Source of the DNA: Streptomyces xanthochromogenes | GTDB taxonomy: Bacteria; Actinomycetota; Actinomycetes; Streptomycetales; Streptomycetaceae | Assembly (NCBI RefSeq): GCF_014650455.1 | Contig: NZ_BMUZ01000003.1 | Coordinates: 496,001-560,000, forward strand | Length of the DNA stretch: 64,000 nucleotides | Direction: 5' to 3' | Shown: positions 7,296-15,810 of the stretch, in pieces | Position numbering within the stretch: position 1 is the first letter of the stretch | Layout of the letters: every line of letters starts with the position of its first letter | Program-made: the position numbers and the translations under genes | The notes under the pieces: model-generated | What the model was told of the DNA's origin: nothing | Database searches by the model: none | The model's input: the letters and a program-made list of their open reading frames with translations, nothing else

Positions 7296-8900
7296 TCAGG
7301 CGAGGGACACCAGGTCTCGGTAGTCCTCGCTCCAGAGGTCCTCGTCCGCATCCGGCAGGAGCAGGACCCGTTCGGGACGCAGCGCGTCGACGGCGCCCGC
7401 GTCGTGCGTGACCATCACGATGGCGCCCGGGTAGGCGTCGAGAGCGCCCAGGACCTCACCGCGGGAGGCGGGGTCGAGGTTGTTGGTCGGTTCGTCGAGG
7501 AGCAGCACGTTCGCCCCGGAGTGGACGAGGCAGGCCAGCGCCAGGCGGGTCTTCTCCCCGCCGGACAGGACCCCGGCCCGCTTGTCGGCCTCCTCCCCGG
7601 TGAACAGGAACGCTCCGAGTACCCGCCGCGCCTCGCCGTCGGTGAGGTTCGGGGCAGCCGTGGAGAGGTTCTCCCTGACCGTACGGTTGAGGTCGAGGGT
7701 GTCGTGTTCCTGGGCGAAGTACCCCAGGCGCAGCCCGTGTCCGTGGACCACGCGTCCGGCATCGGGCCGCTCCCGCCCGGCGAGCAGACGCAGCAGCGTG
7801 GTCTTCCCCGCGCCGTTGAAGCCGAGGACGACCAGGCGGCTGCCACGGTCCACCGCCAGGTCGACCCCGGCCAGTACCCGGTGGTCGCCGTAGGACTTGT
7901 CCAGGCCGACCGCGCCCAGCGGCATCCGCCCGCACGGGGCCGGTTCGGGCAGCCGGATGCGTGCGACCTTCTCCGTGCGCCGCGCGGGTTCCAGCTCCGC
8001 GAGCATCCGGTCGGCGCGCCGCGCCATGCTCCTGGCCGTCACAGCGGTAGCGGAGCGGGCCTTCATCCTGTCCGCCTGGGCGTGCAAGCTCGCGGCCTTG
8101 CGCTCCCCGTTGGCGCGCTCCCGCTCGCGGCGCCTCTCGGCAGCGTCCCGCTGCGCGAGGTAGGCGGTCCACCCGGTGTTGTGCACGTCGATCGTCGCGC
8201 GGGTGGCGTCCAGGTGGAACACCCGGTTGACGGTGGCGGCGAGCAGCTCGGTGTCGTGGCTGATCACGACCAGGCCGCCCTGGTGCGCCTGGAGGAAGGT
8301 GCGCAGCCAGGCCACCGAGTCCGCGTCCAGGTGGTTCGTGGGCTCGTCCAGGAGCAGCGTCCCGCCGTGCCCGGCGAACAGGATGCGCGCCAGCTCCACG
8401 CGGCGCTTCTGGCCACCGGAGAGGCTGCCGACGGGCTCGCCCATCACCCGGTCCGGCAGGCCGAGGCCCGCCGCGACGCGGGCGGCTTCTGCCTCGGCGC
8501 CGTACCCGCCACCGGCCTGGAAGGCGGTCTCGGCGCGGGCGTAGGTGTTCATCGCCCGCTCGACGGCGGCGGGCGAGGCCGCTTCGGCCATCGCCGCTTC
8601 GGCCGCGCGCAGCTCGCGCAGGGCGGTGTCGAGGCCGCGGGCGGACAGGATGCGGCCGGTGACCGTGATCGCGGGGTCCGCGGCGTGGGAGTCCTGGGCC
8701 AGAAAACCCACGGGGCCGGTCGGCGTGATCGTGCCATCGGCGGGACGGGACTGCCCGGCCAGGGCGGTCATGAGGGTGGTCTTGCCCGCGCCGTTGCGGC
8801 CGACCAGGCCGATGCGGTCGCCGGGGGACACGGTGAAGGAGATGTCGGAGAGCAGCAGGCGGGCGCCCGCGCGCAGCTCGACACCACGAACGGTGATCAT
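7296..8900 (-). CDS. ABC-F family ATPase (antibiotic-resistance/ribosome-protection type)
   Basis: This 534-residue protein has two ABC cassettes and no membrane segment. Walker A motifs are GRNGAGKT (residues 34-41) and GFNGAGKT, with signatures LSGGQKRRVELARILF and LSGGEKTRLALACLV and LLLDEPTNHLD/LLLDEPTNNLD Walker B segments. A charged linker (RRERERANGERKAASLHAQA region) sits between the cassettes, as in ABC-F proteins that enter the ribosomal E site. Actinomycete relatives protect ribosomes from macrolides, lincosamides or pleuromutilins; the drug cannot be assigned here. ATG 8900 was chosen because the longer upstream frame crosses a clear terminator hairpin and a short leader frame. 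Expression is probably controlled by attenuation. Confidence 0.93.
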   Translation of the reverse strand: MITVRGVELRAGARLLLSDISFTVSPGDRIGLVGRNGAGKTTLMTALAGQSRPADGTITPTGPVGFLAQDSHAADPAITVTGRILSARGLDTALRELRAAEAAMAEAASPAAVERAMNTYARAETAFQAGGGYGAEAEAARVAAGLGLPDRVMGEPVGSLSGGQKRRVELARILFAGHGGTLLLDEPTNHLDADSVAWLRTFLQAHQGGLVVISHDTELLAATVNRVFHLDATRATIDVHNTGWTAYLAQRDAAERRRERERANGERKAASLHAQADRMKARSATAVTARSMARRADRMLAELEPARRTEKVARIRLPEPAPCGRMPLGAVGLDKSYGDHRVLAGVDLAVDRGSRLVVLGFNGAGKTTLLRLLAGRERPDAGRVVHGHGLRLGYFAQEHDTLDLNRTVRENLSTAAPNLTDGEARRVLGAFLFTGEEADKRAGVLSGGEKTRLALACLVHSGANVLLLDEPTNNLDPASRGEVLGALDAYPGAIVMVTHDAGAVDALRPERVLLLPDADEDLWSEDYRDLVSLA

Positions 8901-8920
8901 GGGAAACGCTCCGAGAAAGC

Positions 8921-8956
8921 AAAAAGGACACACTTCTGGCGTGGAAGCGGGTCCTT
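8921..8956 (-). promoter_or_regulatory. Intrinsic terminator/attenuator in the ABC-F leader
   Basis: On the minus strand AAGGAC pairs with GTCCTT, and inside this CGCTTC pairs with GAAGTG (one G-U), separated by one C/T mismatch and a 7-nt loop. A T5 run follows directly (8921-8925). The hairpin ends about 20 nt before the ABC-F ATG and 2 nt after the stop codon of a 7-codon reading frame. This is the layout of translation-dependent attenuators that control resistance ABC-F genes. Confidence 0.72.
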
Positions 8957-8958
8957 GG

Positions 8959-8982
8959 CTAGGAAACTCGGGGCGTAGACAT
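8959..8982 (-). CDS. Leader peptide MSTPRVS upstream of the ABC-F gene
   Basis: A seven-codon frame (ATG 8982, stop TAG 8959) encodes MSTPRVS and ends 2 nt before the attenuator stem. A TACCGT hexamer ends 7 nt before its ATG, so the transcript may start at or next to the ATG (leaderless). Drug-stalled ribosomes on such peptides typically alter folding of the downstream terminator. That it is translated, and which drug would stall it, are inferred. Confidence 0.55.
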   Translation of the reverse strand: MSTPRVS

Positions 8983-9132
8983 GGACACAACGGTAACGGA
9001 CGCGCGGCGGCCCGTGCGACCGAGGCAGCATCCATGGTCGGGCCATGGCTGCCTCGGCCGCTGCGGCGTCGCCCGCCGCGCGTGCGGCTCGCGTCCGTCC
9101 GCCCGGGCGGGGTCGTCTGCCGCGTCCCCGGA

Positions 9133-9705
9133 TCAGTCCTCGAAGTACGCGTCTAGCACCGCGTCGAGCTGTTCGGTCCACTGCTTGAGGGTGACCCGGT
9201 CCGATGCTTGGATGTCGTGCGAGAAGCGCCGGTGGTTCGGCGTGTACACGACGACCTCGAACCGGCGGGTCCACCACGGCGTCCGGTACTCGACCGCGCT
9301 GATCTCGTCCCACCGGAAGTCGGCCTCTTCGTCCATCAGACGAAGCCGCACACCCCCGCGACCGGCGACGATCGACCCCAGCCGGTCGGAGATCTCGCAG
9401 GAGGGCCCGTCATCCACGTCCGCCCCGGCGTCCGATGCGGCATCGGGTTCGGACTCGGCGCCCGATGGCCCTGCCGCGGCTTTCGTCGCATCCGTCGTCC
9501 CGTCCTCGGCCGAGCCCGCTTGGGTCGCCACCGCGACTCGGCCGCCCTCGTCCACGTCGGGTACGGCGTCACCACCGGCGGGTTCGTCGGCCAGGGGCTC
9601 CTCCGCCTGCGCAACGGCACGCGCCGGCACGAGGCCGGGGACGTACGCGGGGTCCGTCGCTGCGCCGCCCAGGGGCATGTACTGGTGTTCTGATCGCTGC
9701 TCCAC
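9133..9705 (-). CDS. Conserved hypothetical protein with acidic linker and C-terminal PH-like domain
   Basis: This 190-residue protein starts at GTG 9705, about 8 nt after CATACT, which suggests a leaderless message; an ATG at 9678 is an alternative. Residues 30-105 are an acidic, Ala/Asp/Gly-rich, probably disordered region. The C-terminal 80 residues are well formed (GGVRLRLMDEEADFRWDEIS, then WTRRFEVVVYTPNHRRFSHD and a final helix) and look like a small PH-like beta sandwich with a closing helix. No signal peptide or membrane segment. I do not recognise a function. Confidence 0.6.
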   Translation of the reverse strand: MEQRSEHQYMPLGGAATDPAYVPGLVPARAVAQAEEPLADEPAGGDAVPDVDEGGRVAVATQAGSAEDGTTDATKAAAGPSGAESEPDAASDAGADVDDGPSCEISDRLGSIVAGRGGVRLRLMDEEADFRWDEISAVEYRTPWWTRRFEVVVYTPNHRRFSHDIQASDRVTLKQWTEQLDAVLDAYFED

Positions 9706-9932
9706 GGGCGCAGTATGGCCGAGATCGCTGTGAACTCGCGCGGCGGGGCCCGCATTTCCGGACCGTTCGGCAGAACTCCGAGCGCACCGGGCGAAGGGCG
9801 AGGGAAGCCCAACACGACGGGCCCGCAGCCGGCATGACGGCCCGACAACGGTTGCTCGCGTTCCACTGAACGACCCGCACCCGTGGGCTACTGTCGGGTA
9901 ACTCAAGCCCCCACTCTCCCAAGGAGACCCTC

Positions 9933-10310
9933 GTGTCCCCCTCTCCGACTTCACACCGGCTCCTGGCGGGACTGCTCGCCGGAGCGAGCGTCGCGCACGT
10001 GGCGAACCCGGGCCTCTTCGACTCGATGGTGCCCCGCGCCCTGCCCGGCAGCCCGCGCACGTGGACCTACGCCAGCGCGGCGGCGGAACTCGCGCTCGCC
10101 GCGGGCGTCGCGCTGCCCAGGACACGTCGGCCCGCGGCGCTCGCGGCCGCCGCCTTCTTCGTGGGAGTGCTTCCGGCCAACGTCAAGATGGCCTACGACT
10201 GGCGCGACCGCGGCCCGGCCCTTCGAGCGGCGGCGATCGCTCGGCTCCCCCTGCAAGTACCGCTCGTCCTCTGGGCGTACGGCGTGGCACGGAAGGCCGA
10301 AGCCCGCTGA
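9933..10310 (+). CDS. DoxX-like small integral membrane protein
   Basis: This 125-residue protein starts at GTG 9933, after AAGGAGACCCTC. Four hydrophobic segments and the sequences HVANPGLFDSMVPRALPG and NVKMAYDWRDRG match the DoxX/DoxX-like family. Relatives are small four-helix membrane proteins; some are tied to redox or quinone chemistry and most are uncharacterised. It is convergent with the transglycosylase-like gene and diverges from the hypothetical protein upstream. Confidence 0.72.
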   Translation: MSPSPTSHRLLAGLLAGASVAHVANPGLFDSMVPRALPGSPRTWTYASAAAELALAAGVALPRTRRPAALAAAAFFVGVLPANVKMAYDWRDRGPALRAAAIARLPLQVPLVLWAYGVARKAEAR

Positions 10311-10320
10311 ACGGCCCGGC

Positions 10321-10896
10321 TCAGCGGGCGTTCCGCAGCGCGGCCTCGGCCCGGCCCCGGTAGGCGCGGAAGCGACGCAGGTACGACCGTGCCATGGGGC
10401 CGGCGGGAACGCCACGGGCGAAGGCGCGCATGTTGCGCTCGCCCGCGTTGTAGCCCAGGGCGAGGAGCTCATCACGCGTGTAGCGGCGCACATGCCGCTC
10501 GGGAAGAGCTCGGTCGAGGTCCCGCAGGTGCAGGGCCGCCGCCCGGATCGCGAAGGCCTGATCGTCACGGAGGTCCTGCCACCGCTCCGACAGGCCGTGC
10601 GAACGCCGGACCTGCTCGAACGTGGCGCTGTGCATGTTGGCCACGCCGAAGGACGCACCCGGCTTCCACCACTGCCACAGCCGCTCCCACAGCGGATGGT
10701 GCGGCTTGTACGCCTCGTTGTGCAGGACGGTCATCACCAGCAGGGGCGACACCTCCGCCTCCGCGGCGCTGCGTACGACGCACTCGGCGTAGTCGGCCGG
10801 ATCGTAGGCGCCCGGCCGCAGCGGTGGTGTCGGAGCGGCACCGCGCTCCGATTTCGTCGACTCCTGCTCCGGCGCCGACGGCGACAACTCGGCCAT
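10321..10896 (-). CDS. Lytic-transglycosylase-like (SLT) domain protein
   Basis: This 191-residue protein contains SLT landmarks in order: the catalytic-type Glu in LLVMTVLHNEAY, FGVANMHSATF at the GLMQ position, and DELLALGYNAGERNM for the AYNAG motif. Such enzymes cleave the peptidoglycan MurNAc-GlcNAc bond. No signal peptide is visible; the N-terminus is polar (MAELSPSAPEQESTKSERG), so export would need a non-classical route or a different start. ATG 10896 follows AAAGGGCGGATCAGG; ATG 10947 is an in-frame alternative. Confidence 0.68.
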   Translation of the reverse strand: MAELSPSAPEQESTKSERGAAPTPPLRPGAYDPADYAECVVRSAAEAEVSPLLVMTVLHNEAYKPHHPLWERLWQWWKPGASFGVANMHSATFEQVRRSHGLSERWQDLRDDQAFAIRAAALHLRDLDRALPERHVRRYTRDELLALGYNAGERNMRAFARGVPAGPMARSYLRRFRAYRGRAEAALRNAR

Positions 10897-11040
10897 CCTG
10901 ATCCGCCCTTTCCGTACGACCCGCCCGCATGGCGGAACACCGACCATCTCAGGCCCCGTTTGCCCCCGCGAACCGGCCTCAACCCGGGCCCGTGCCGCAA
11001 CGCCGCATCCGTCCGGCGAGCTGCGCGGGCCGGTGTGCCG

Positions 11041-11538
11041 TCAGCCGCCGGAGACGAGTTGGGCCAGGTGGTCGAGCGAGTTGCCGAGGTGCTCGGGGCC
11101 GAACGGCGGGAACTGGATGTACTCCCGGACGGAGCCCGGCACCGCGGACCAGTCGTAGGTGAGCGTGACCGCGGTCTCGGACGGGCCGAGCGGCACCAGG
11201 TCGTAACGCCACGTCCAGCCGCCGAACTGCAGCTCGCCGTCGTCCTTGCGGGACCCCGTCAACCAGCCGATGGCGCGCGGCGGTTCGAGCACCTGGACCT
11301 TGTTGACGACCTGATAGTTCCCGTCGGGGTGGTTGGGGTGGTACATGTCCATCGCGAACAGCTGACCCACCTCGGTCAGCGGGGTACGGTCGACGGCTTC
11401 CTGGACCCAGCCGGTGCCGTCGATCGCCGCATGGGCCGTCGGGTCCGCCAGCACGGCGAACACCGTCGCGGCGGCTGCGGCAACCGTCAGGTCGGCGCTC
11501 ACGTTGTCGTGGGCCACGGGATGCGTGCTCTTCGTCAT
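11041..11538 (-). CDS. SRPBCC family protein
   Basis: This 165-residue protein starts at ATG 11538 (alternatives at 11553 and 11577). It has SRPBCC features: a first strand SADLTVAAAAATVFAVLADP, a GQLFAMDMYHP strand pair, and GGWTWRYDLVPLGPSETAVT before a final helix ending LDHLAQLVSGG. This is the third such protein in the first 12 kb, but sequence similarity to the other two is low, so they are not a recent duplication. Ligand unknown. It diverges from the D-cysteine desulfhydrase gene. Confidence 0.7.
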   Translation of the reverse strand: MTKSTHPVAHDNVSADLTVAAAAATVFAVLADPTAHAAIDGTGWVQEAVDRTPLTEVGQLFAMDMYHPNHPDGNYQVVNKVQVLEPPRAIGWLTGSRKDDGELQFGGWTWRYDLVPLGPSETAVTLTYDWSAVPGSVREYIQFPPFGPEHLGNSLDHLAQLVSGG

Positions 11539-11760
11539 GGCGACTCGTCTCATTTCGCTCGGTCCTGCCTCGGGCACACGGGGGCGTGCTCTCCCTGTGC
11601 AGACGGCTCCAGCTGGCGAAACTCATCGGTCACGCGTGGGACCGGGGCCACCTGCCCCTGTGAAAGGGTGGCCCGACACGTGCGCCGGGACATCGCTCCG
11701 TCGCGATCCACCGTCGCGCACAGCCATGGACCCGATACGGACCTGATGAGGGAGACGCGG

Positions 11761-12735
11761 ATGCCGGAGAAGTTCGCGCTGGCGACGTGGCCGACGCCCA
11801 TGGAGCCCGCACCGCGACTGGCCGAGGCGGTCGGATTGCGGGCGGGCGACCTCTGGATCAAGCGGGACGATCTGACGGGGCTCGGCGGTGGCGGCAACAA
11901 GGTCCGCAAGCTGGAGTGGCTGGTGGCGGACGCCTTGCGGCACGGGGCCGACACCCTGGTGACGACCGGCGGACCCCAGAGCAACCACGCCCGGCTGACC
12001 GCTGCCGCCGCCGCCCGCGTCGGCCTCGACGCGGTTCTGGTGCTGCCCGCCCCCAAGGGCTCGCCCTCGATCGTGGGGAACCTGCTGCTCGACGCGCTCC
12101 TCGGCGCCCGCATCGCCTGGGCCGAAGAGGCCTCGGGACCGGCCGAGTTGACCGCTGCGGCGCAGGAGACGTGCGCCGCGCTGCGCGGGCAGGGCGCCCG
12201 GCCCCACCTCGTGCCGTTCGGCGGCTCCAGCGCGCTCGGCGCCCGGGGCTACCTGGAGGCGGGCGCCGAGATCCTCGCCCAGCAGCCGGGCGTACGCCAT
12301 GTCGTCACCGCGCTCGGGTCCGGCGCCACCATGGCCGGGCTGGTGGCCGCCCTCGGGCCCGGGCGCGTCCTGGGCGTCGATGTCGGCGCCCTACCGGATC
12401 CGGGTCGAACGGCCGCCTCGATCATCGGCGAACTGACCGACGAGGAACAGCCGGTGGAGGCGCTGCGGGTCCGCGCCGACCAGGTCGGCGAGGCCTACGC
12501 GGTGCTGTACGAACCCGTCCTCGACGCCATCACCACGGTCGCGGCGACCGAGGGCGTGCTCCTCGACCCGGTCTACACCGGCCGCGCGGCCGCCGGTCTG
12601 ATCGCCGCCGTGCGCGACGGCGACATCCGCCCGGGAGAGCGCACCGTGCTGGTCCACACCGGCGGCCTGCCGGGCCTGTTCGGCCATGCGGAAGCGGCAC
12701 ACCGGGCCGAGCAGCTCCTGCGTACGCACGGCTGA
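11761..12735 (+). CDS. D-cysteine desulfhydrase / ACC-deaminase family PLP enzyme
   Basis: This 324-residue protein belongs to fold-type II PLP enzymes. It opens with the family signature PTPMEPAPRLAEAVG, then LWIKRDDLTGLGGGGNKVRK with the PLP lysine at about residue 47, and TTGGPQSNHARLTAAAAARVG. A C-terminal VLLDPVYTGRAAAGLI and VHTGGLPGLFG complete the pattern. The family breaks D-cysteine to pyruvate, ammonia and sulfide, or opens ACC; D-cysteine desulfhydrase is more likely but not proven. ATG 11761 follows GAGGGAGACGCGG. It stands alone. Confidence 0.87.
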   Translation: MPEKFALATWPTPMEPAPRLAEAVGLRAGDLWIKRDDLTGLGGGGNKVRKLEWLVADALRHGADTLVTTGGPQSNHARLTAAAAARVGLDAVLVLPAPKGSPSIVGNLLLDALLGARIAWAEEASGPAELTAAAQETCAALRGQGARPHLVPFGGSSALGARGYLEAGAEILAQQPGVRHVVTALGSGATMAGLVAALGPGRVLGVDVGALPDPGRTAASIIGELTDEEQPVEALRVRADQVGEAYAVLYEPVLDAITTVAATEGVLLDPVYTGRAAAGLIAAVRDGDIRPGERTVLVHTGGLPGLFGHAEAAHRAEQLLRTHG

Positions 12736-13098
12736 TCGAACGCATCGTCAACTCGGGTCCGTCCGCCGGAACTTCAGCAGGTGGCCCTTCTTGCGAGGCG
12801 CCCGTTGACGGTGGGCATTCGCTCGCAGCCGGCATTCGCTCGCGGTCGGCACGCCCTCGTCGGCGAACGTGCTCGTCGGGCGGCGACGGGCCGGTTCGTC
12901 CGTTCGGGCCAATTCGGCGGTGCGGGGCGGCGGTGGCTGTTTGGGCCGGGAAGTCGAGGGCAGGCGAACTGTGTGCTTCGGACCGGAGGCACGCCCGTGG
13001 GACCCGTATGTCCTGGGCGTGTCATCTCCGGATGCGACCAGGACGTTTGAGGTTCGGCGGCGGTCCCTACAGCCCCCTGACGTCCAGGAGCCCAACGA
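12736..13098. other. Intergenic region upstream of the SigB-type gene
   Basis: This 363-bp region has no convincing reading frame. GGCATTCGCTCGC occurs twice as a direct repeat (12814-12826 and 12831-12843, 17-bp period). It should hold the sigma-factor promoter, but no clear GTTT...GGGTAY SigB-type element was found. An AGGAGCCCAACGA ribosome site precedes the ATG at 13099. Confidence 0.5.
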
Positions 13099-13902
13099 AT
13101 GACCACGGCCGTTCCACGCACGCGGAGCCATGACGACGCCCCTGACACCGAAGCCGCCTTCGCCCGCCTCAACTCCCTTGACGAGGGCCCGGAGTACCAC
13201 GCGCTGCGCGACGAGCTGGTGGCCCAGTGGCTCCCGATGTCGGCTCGGCTGGCCGTCAAGTACCGCAACCGCGGCGCCGAGATCGAGGACCTGTACCAGG
13301 TCGCCGCGATGGGTCTGATCAAAGCGGTGGACCGGTACGAGGCGGCGCGGGGCGCGTTCGAGGCGTATGCGATCCCGACCATCAACGGCGAGATCAAGCG
13401 GCACTTCCGTGACTCCCTGTGGGCGGTCCATGTTCCGCGCCGGGTCCAGGAGTTCCGCAACAAGGTACGCATCGCGCGCAGCGAGCTCCAGGCCGGCCGG
13501 CCCGGTGAGCCCAGCATCGCCGAACTGGCCGCCCAGTGCGGGCTCGACGAGGACGAGGTCCGCGCCGGCATGGAGGCCATCGAGTCGTTCCGCAGCCTCT
13601 CCCTCGAAGCCGAATCCGGCGGTGCCCAGGGGGAGGGGGCCGGGGCGTCCCTGGCTGACAGCCTCGGCACCACCGAGCCCGGGTTCGACCACGTCATCGA
13701 CCGCGAGGCCGTCAAGCCCGCACTGCGGGCGCTGCCGGAACGCGAGTCGCAGATCCTCTACATGCGGTTCTTCAAGGAGATGACCCAGAACCAGATCGCC
13801 GAGGAGCTGGGGCTCTCCCAGATGCACATCTCACGGCTGATCACCCGTGCCTGCAAGCGGGTACGCCAACAGACCCTCGCCGAACACCTCGAAGCCGCTT
13901 GA
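13099..13902 (+). CDS. SigB/SigF-type RNA polymerase sigma factor
   Basis: This 267-residue group 3 sigma factor has region 2 (LAVKYRNRGAEIEDLYQVAA, then MGLIKAVDRYEAARGAFEAY), the DSLWAVHVPRRVQE loop typical of the SigB/SigF/SigG branch, region 3 (EPSIAELAAQCGLDEDEV) and region 4 (LPERESQILYMRFFKEMTQN, with HISRLITRACKRVRQ). In Streptomyces this branch responds to stress and development through anti-sigma and anti-anti-sigma partners. An RsbQ-RsbP-STAS operon lies 1.9 kb downstream. No kinase-type anti-sigma gene is in this interval. Confidence 0.92.
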   Translation: MTTAVPRTRSHDDAPDTEAAFARLNSLDEGPEYHALRDELVAQWLPMSARLAVKYRNRGAEIEDLYQVAAMGLIKAVDRYEAARGAFEAYAIPTINGEIKRHFRDSLWAVHVPRRVQEFRNKVRIARSELQAGRPGEPSIAELAAQCGLDEDEVRAGMEAIESFRSLSLEAESGGAQGEGAGASLADSLGTTEPGFDHVIDREAVKPALRALPERESQILYMRFFKEMTQNQIAEELGLSQMHISRLITRACKRVRQQTLAEHLEAA

Positions 13903-14177
13903 CCCCGGAGCCATCGCGTCCGCCGGCCACCAGCGGAGGCCGGGCGTTGCCCCCGCGTGCGGTGGCGCAGTGCGTTCAGCCGCTTGGCGTGGACGTCTCC
14001 TGCCCGCGCGGCCGCGCTGGGCGGAGAGAAGACGGTACGCGGCCACGCTGGACGGGGTGGCGTCCGCCTTGCCGCACGAACGCCGTAGCGCGAGGCCGCT
14101 CGGCGTGCACGGCGGGCGCCGCGCTGCTTCTCTGAGTGCACCCCGCCCCTCCCCCGAAGTCTCTGGAGGACTCCCCC

Positions 14178-14366
14178 GTGAACATGGCAGACGAAGTACG
14201 CGAGCGATCCGCCCGGCAACTGCGCGTCCATGTGAACGCGCTGCGTGCCGCCGCGGCACGCGCCCTCGACCCGGAACTGCGCCAACGCCTCCACGACAAG
14301 GCCCTGCGCCTGGAGGGGGAACAGCGCGAGCAGCGCCCCGGCACCGACCGGGCCTCGTCCGTCTGA
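14178..14366 (+). CDS. Small conserved helical protein (DUF6381-like)
   Basis: This 62-residue protein starts at GTG 14178, eight bases after TGGAGGA; an ATG two codons later is also possible. It is one long amphipathic charged helix (VRERSARQLRVHVNALRAAA, then LDPELRQRLHDKALRLEGEQ). It recalls small Streptomyces proteins I associate with DUF6381, often near stress sigma genes; that assignment is from memory. The 275 bp between it and the sigma gene hold nothing recognisable. Confidence 0.6.
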   Translation: MNMADEVRERSARQLRVHVNALRAAAARALDPELRQRLHDKALRLEGEQREQRPGTDRASSV

Positions 14367-14449
14367 CGGTCTTGCGGTCCGCGTGCGTACTCGCGCCGGT
14401 GTGCGGAGGTTCCCCCCTGCGGTCGCGGACGATCCTCCATAGTGGATGA

Positions 14450-15805
14450 GTGATCACACGAGACGATGGTGCGGGGACCGACGGATCCGAAGAACCTGGG
14501 CGGGCGGACCGGCCCGGCGGTGAGGAGGCCCAGGTCCTGGTGGTCGGCGCGGGTCCTGCGGGCTCGGCGGCCGCGCTCCATCTGGCCCGGGCCGGAGTGG
14601 ACGTCCTCCTCCTCGAAAAGAGCGGGTTTCCCCGCGACAAGGTGTGCGGGGACGGACTGACGCCACGAGGTGTGCACCAGCTGGTGCGCATGGGCATCGA
14701 CGTCAACGCCCCCGGCTGGATGCGCAATCGGGGCATGCGCTGGGTGTGCGAGGGCCGCCAGGTCGAGATCGACTGGCCCCGCCTCGGCAGCGGCCCGGAC
14801 TTCGGTCTCACCCGCACCCGCCGGGACTTCGACGACCTCCTCGCCGCCCACGCGGTCGCCGCCGGGGCACGGTTGCGCACCGAGGTCAGGGTCACCGCGC
14901 CGGTGACCGACCGCGCGGGCCGGATCGTCGGGGTGACCGCGGTCGCGGGGCCCGACAAGGAACCCGTCCGCTTCCGGGCTCCGCTCGTGGTCGCCGCCGA
15001 CGGCGCCTCGGCCCGAACCGCCTTGCAGATGGGGCTCGAACGCGACCCCCAACGCACCATCGCGACCGCCGCCCGTCGGTACTACCGCAGCGAGGACCGG
15101 TCCCACGACCCCTATCTGGAGCTGTGGGCCGACCTCCTGTGCAGCAGGACCGGCCGCGATCTGCCCGGCTACGGCTGGGTGTTCCCGCTCGGCGACGGCC
15201 GGATCAACGTGGGCCTCGGCGCCCTGCCCCACCGCCGTCACGGTGCGGTCGATCTGCGCGCCACCCTGGACCGCTGGCTGCCCCGGCTCCCCGAGGAGTG
15301 GGGCGTGACCGAGGAGAACGCCGCCTCCCCGCTGCGCAGTGCCGCTCTGCCCATGGGCTTCAACCGGCATCCGCAGTACCACCGCGGGCTGTTGCTGGTC
15401 GGGGACAGCGCCGGGATGGTCAGCCCCTGGAGCGGAGAGGGCATCGGCCAGGCGATGGAGGCCGCCGAAGTCGCCGCCGAGACCATCGCCCTCGCTCTGG
15501 CCCGGCCGGCCGGACCGGGACGGGAGCACGCGCTGCGGCAGTATCCGACGGAGATCAATCGCCGGTGGGGGCGCCACTACCGGCTCGGCAACCTGGCCGG
15601 TGACCTCGTGCTGGGCCGCTACGGCTACCGGCCCGTGCTGCACCCGCGGGTCATGGCGTCACCACCTCTGCTGCGGACGCTGGCCCGGCTCCTCACCCAT
15701 GTCGCCGACGAGCCGCCCCGCGACACCATCGACGGGGTCCTGCACGCACTGATGCGTGCCGTGCCCCGCACCCGGCCGCGGGCCCGCAGCGCTCCGCCGT
15801 CGTGA
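14450..15805 (+). CDS. Geranylgeranyl-reductase-family FAD-dependent oxidoreductase
   Basis: This 451-residue protein starts at GTG 14450, 7 nt after CATAGT, so it is probably leaderless. The FAD fold is VLVVGAGPAGSAAALHLARA, followed by LLLEKSGFPRDKVCGDGLTP, which is diagnostic of the geranylgeranyl reductase/halogenase-like group, and LLVGDSAGMVSPWSGEGIGQ near the C-terminus. Members reduce isoprenoid double bonds, for example of menaquinone or lipid chains. The C-terminal part LGNLAGDLVLGRYGYRP is conserved in actinobacterial homologues. It lies between the sigma gene and the convergent rsb operon. Confidence 0.85.
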   Translation: MITRDDGAGTDGSEEPGRADRPGGEEAQVLVVGAGPAGSAAALHLARAGVDVLLLEKSGFPRDKVCGDGLTPRGVHQLVRMGIDVNAPGWMRNRGMRWVCEGRQVEIDWPRLGSGPDFGLTRTRRDFDDLLAAHAVAAGARLRTEVRVTAPVTDRAGRIVGVTAVAGPDKEPVRFRAPLVVAADGASARTALQMGLERDPQRTIATAARRYYRSEDRSHDPYLELWADLLCSRTGRDLPGYGWVFPLGDGRINVGLGALPHRRHGAVDLRATLDRWLPRLPEEWGVTEENAASPLRSAALPMGFNRHPQYHRGLLLVGDSAGMVSPWSGEGIGQAMEAAEVAAETIALALARPAGPGREHALRQYPTEINRRWGRHYRLGNLAGDLVLGRYGYRPVLHPRVMASPPLLRTLARLLTHVADEPPRDTIDGVLHALMRAVPRTRPRARSAPPS

Positions 15806-15810
15806 CGGGA

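Noticed and set aside
9883..11760. The frame of the D-cysteine desulfhydrase stays open for more than 600 codons upstream.
   Set aside because: This part lies opposite or across clear genes (DoxX-like, SLT, SRPBCC) and its translation is Arg/Pro-rich without fold-like sequence. It is a product of high GC.
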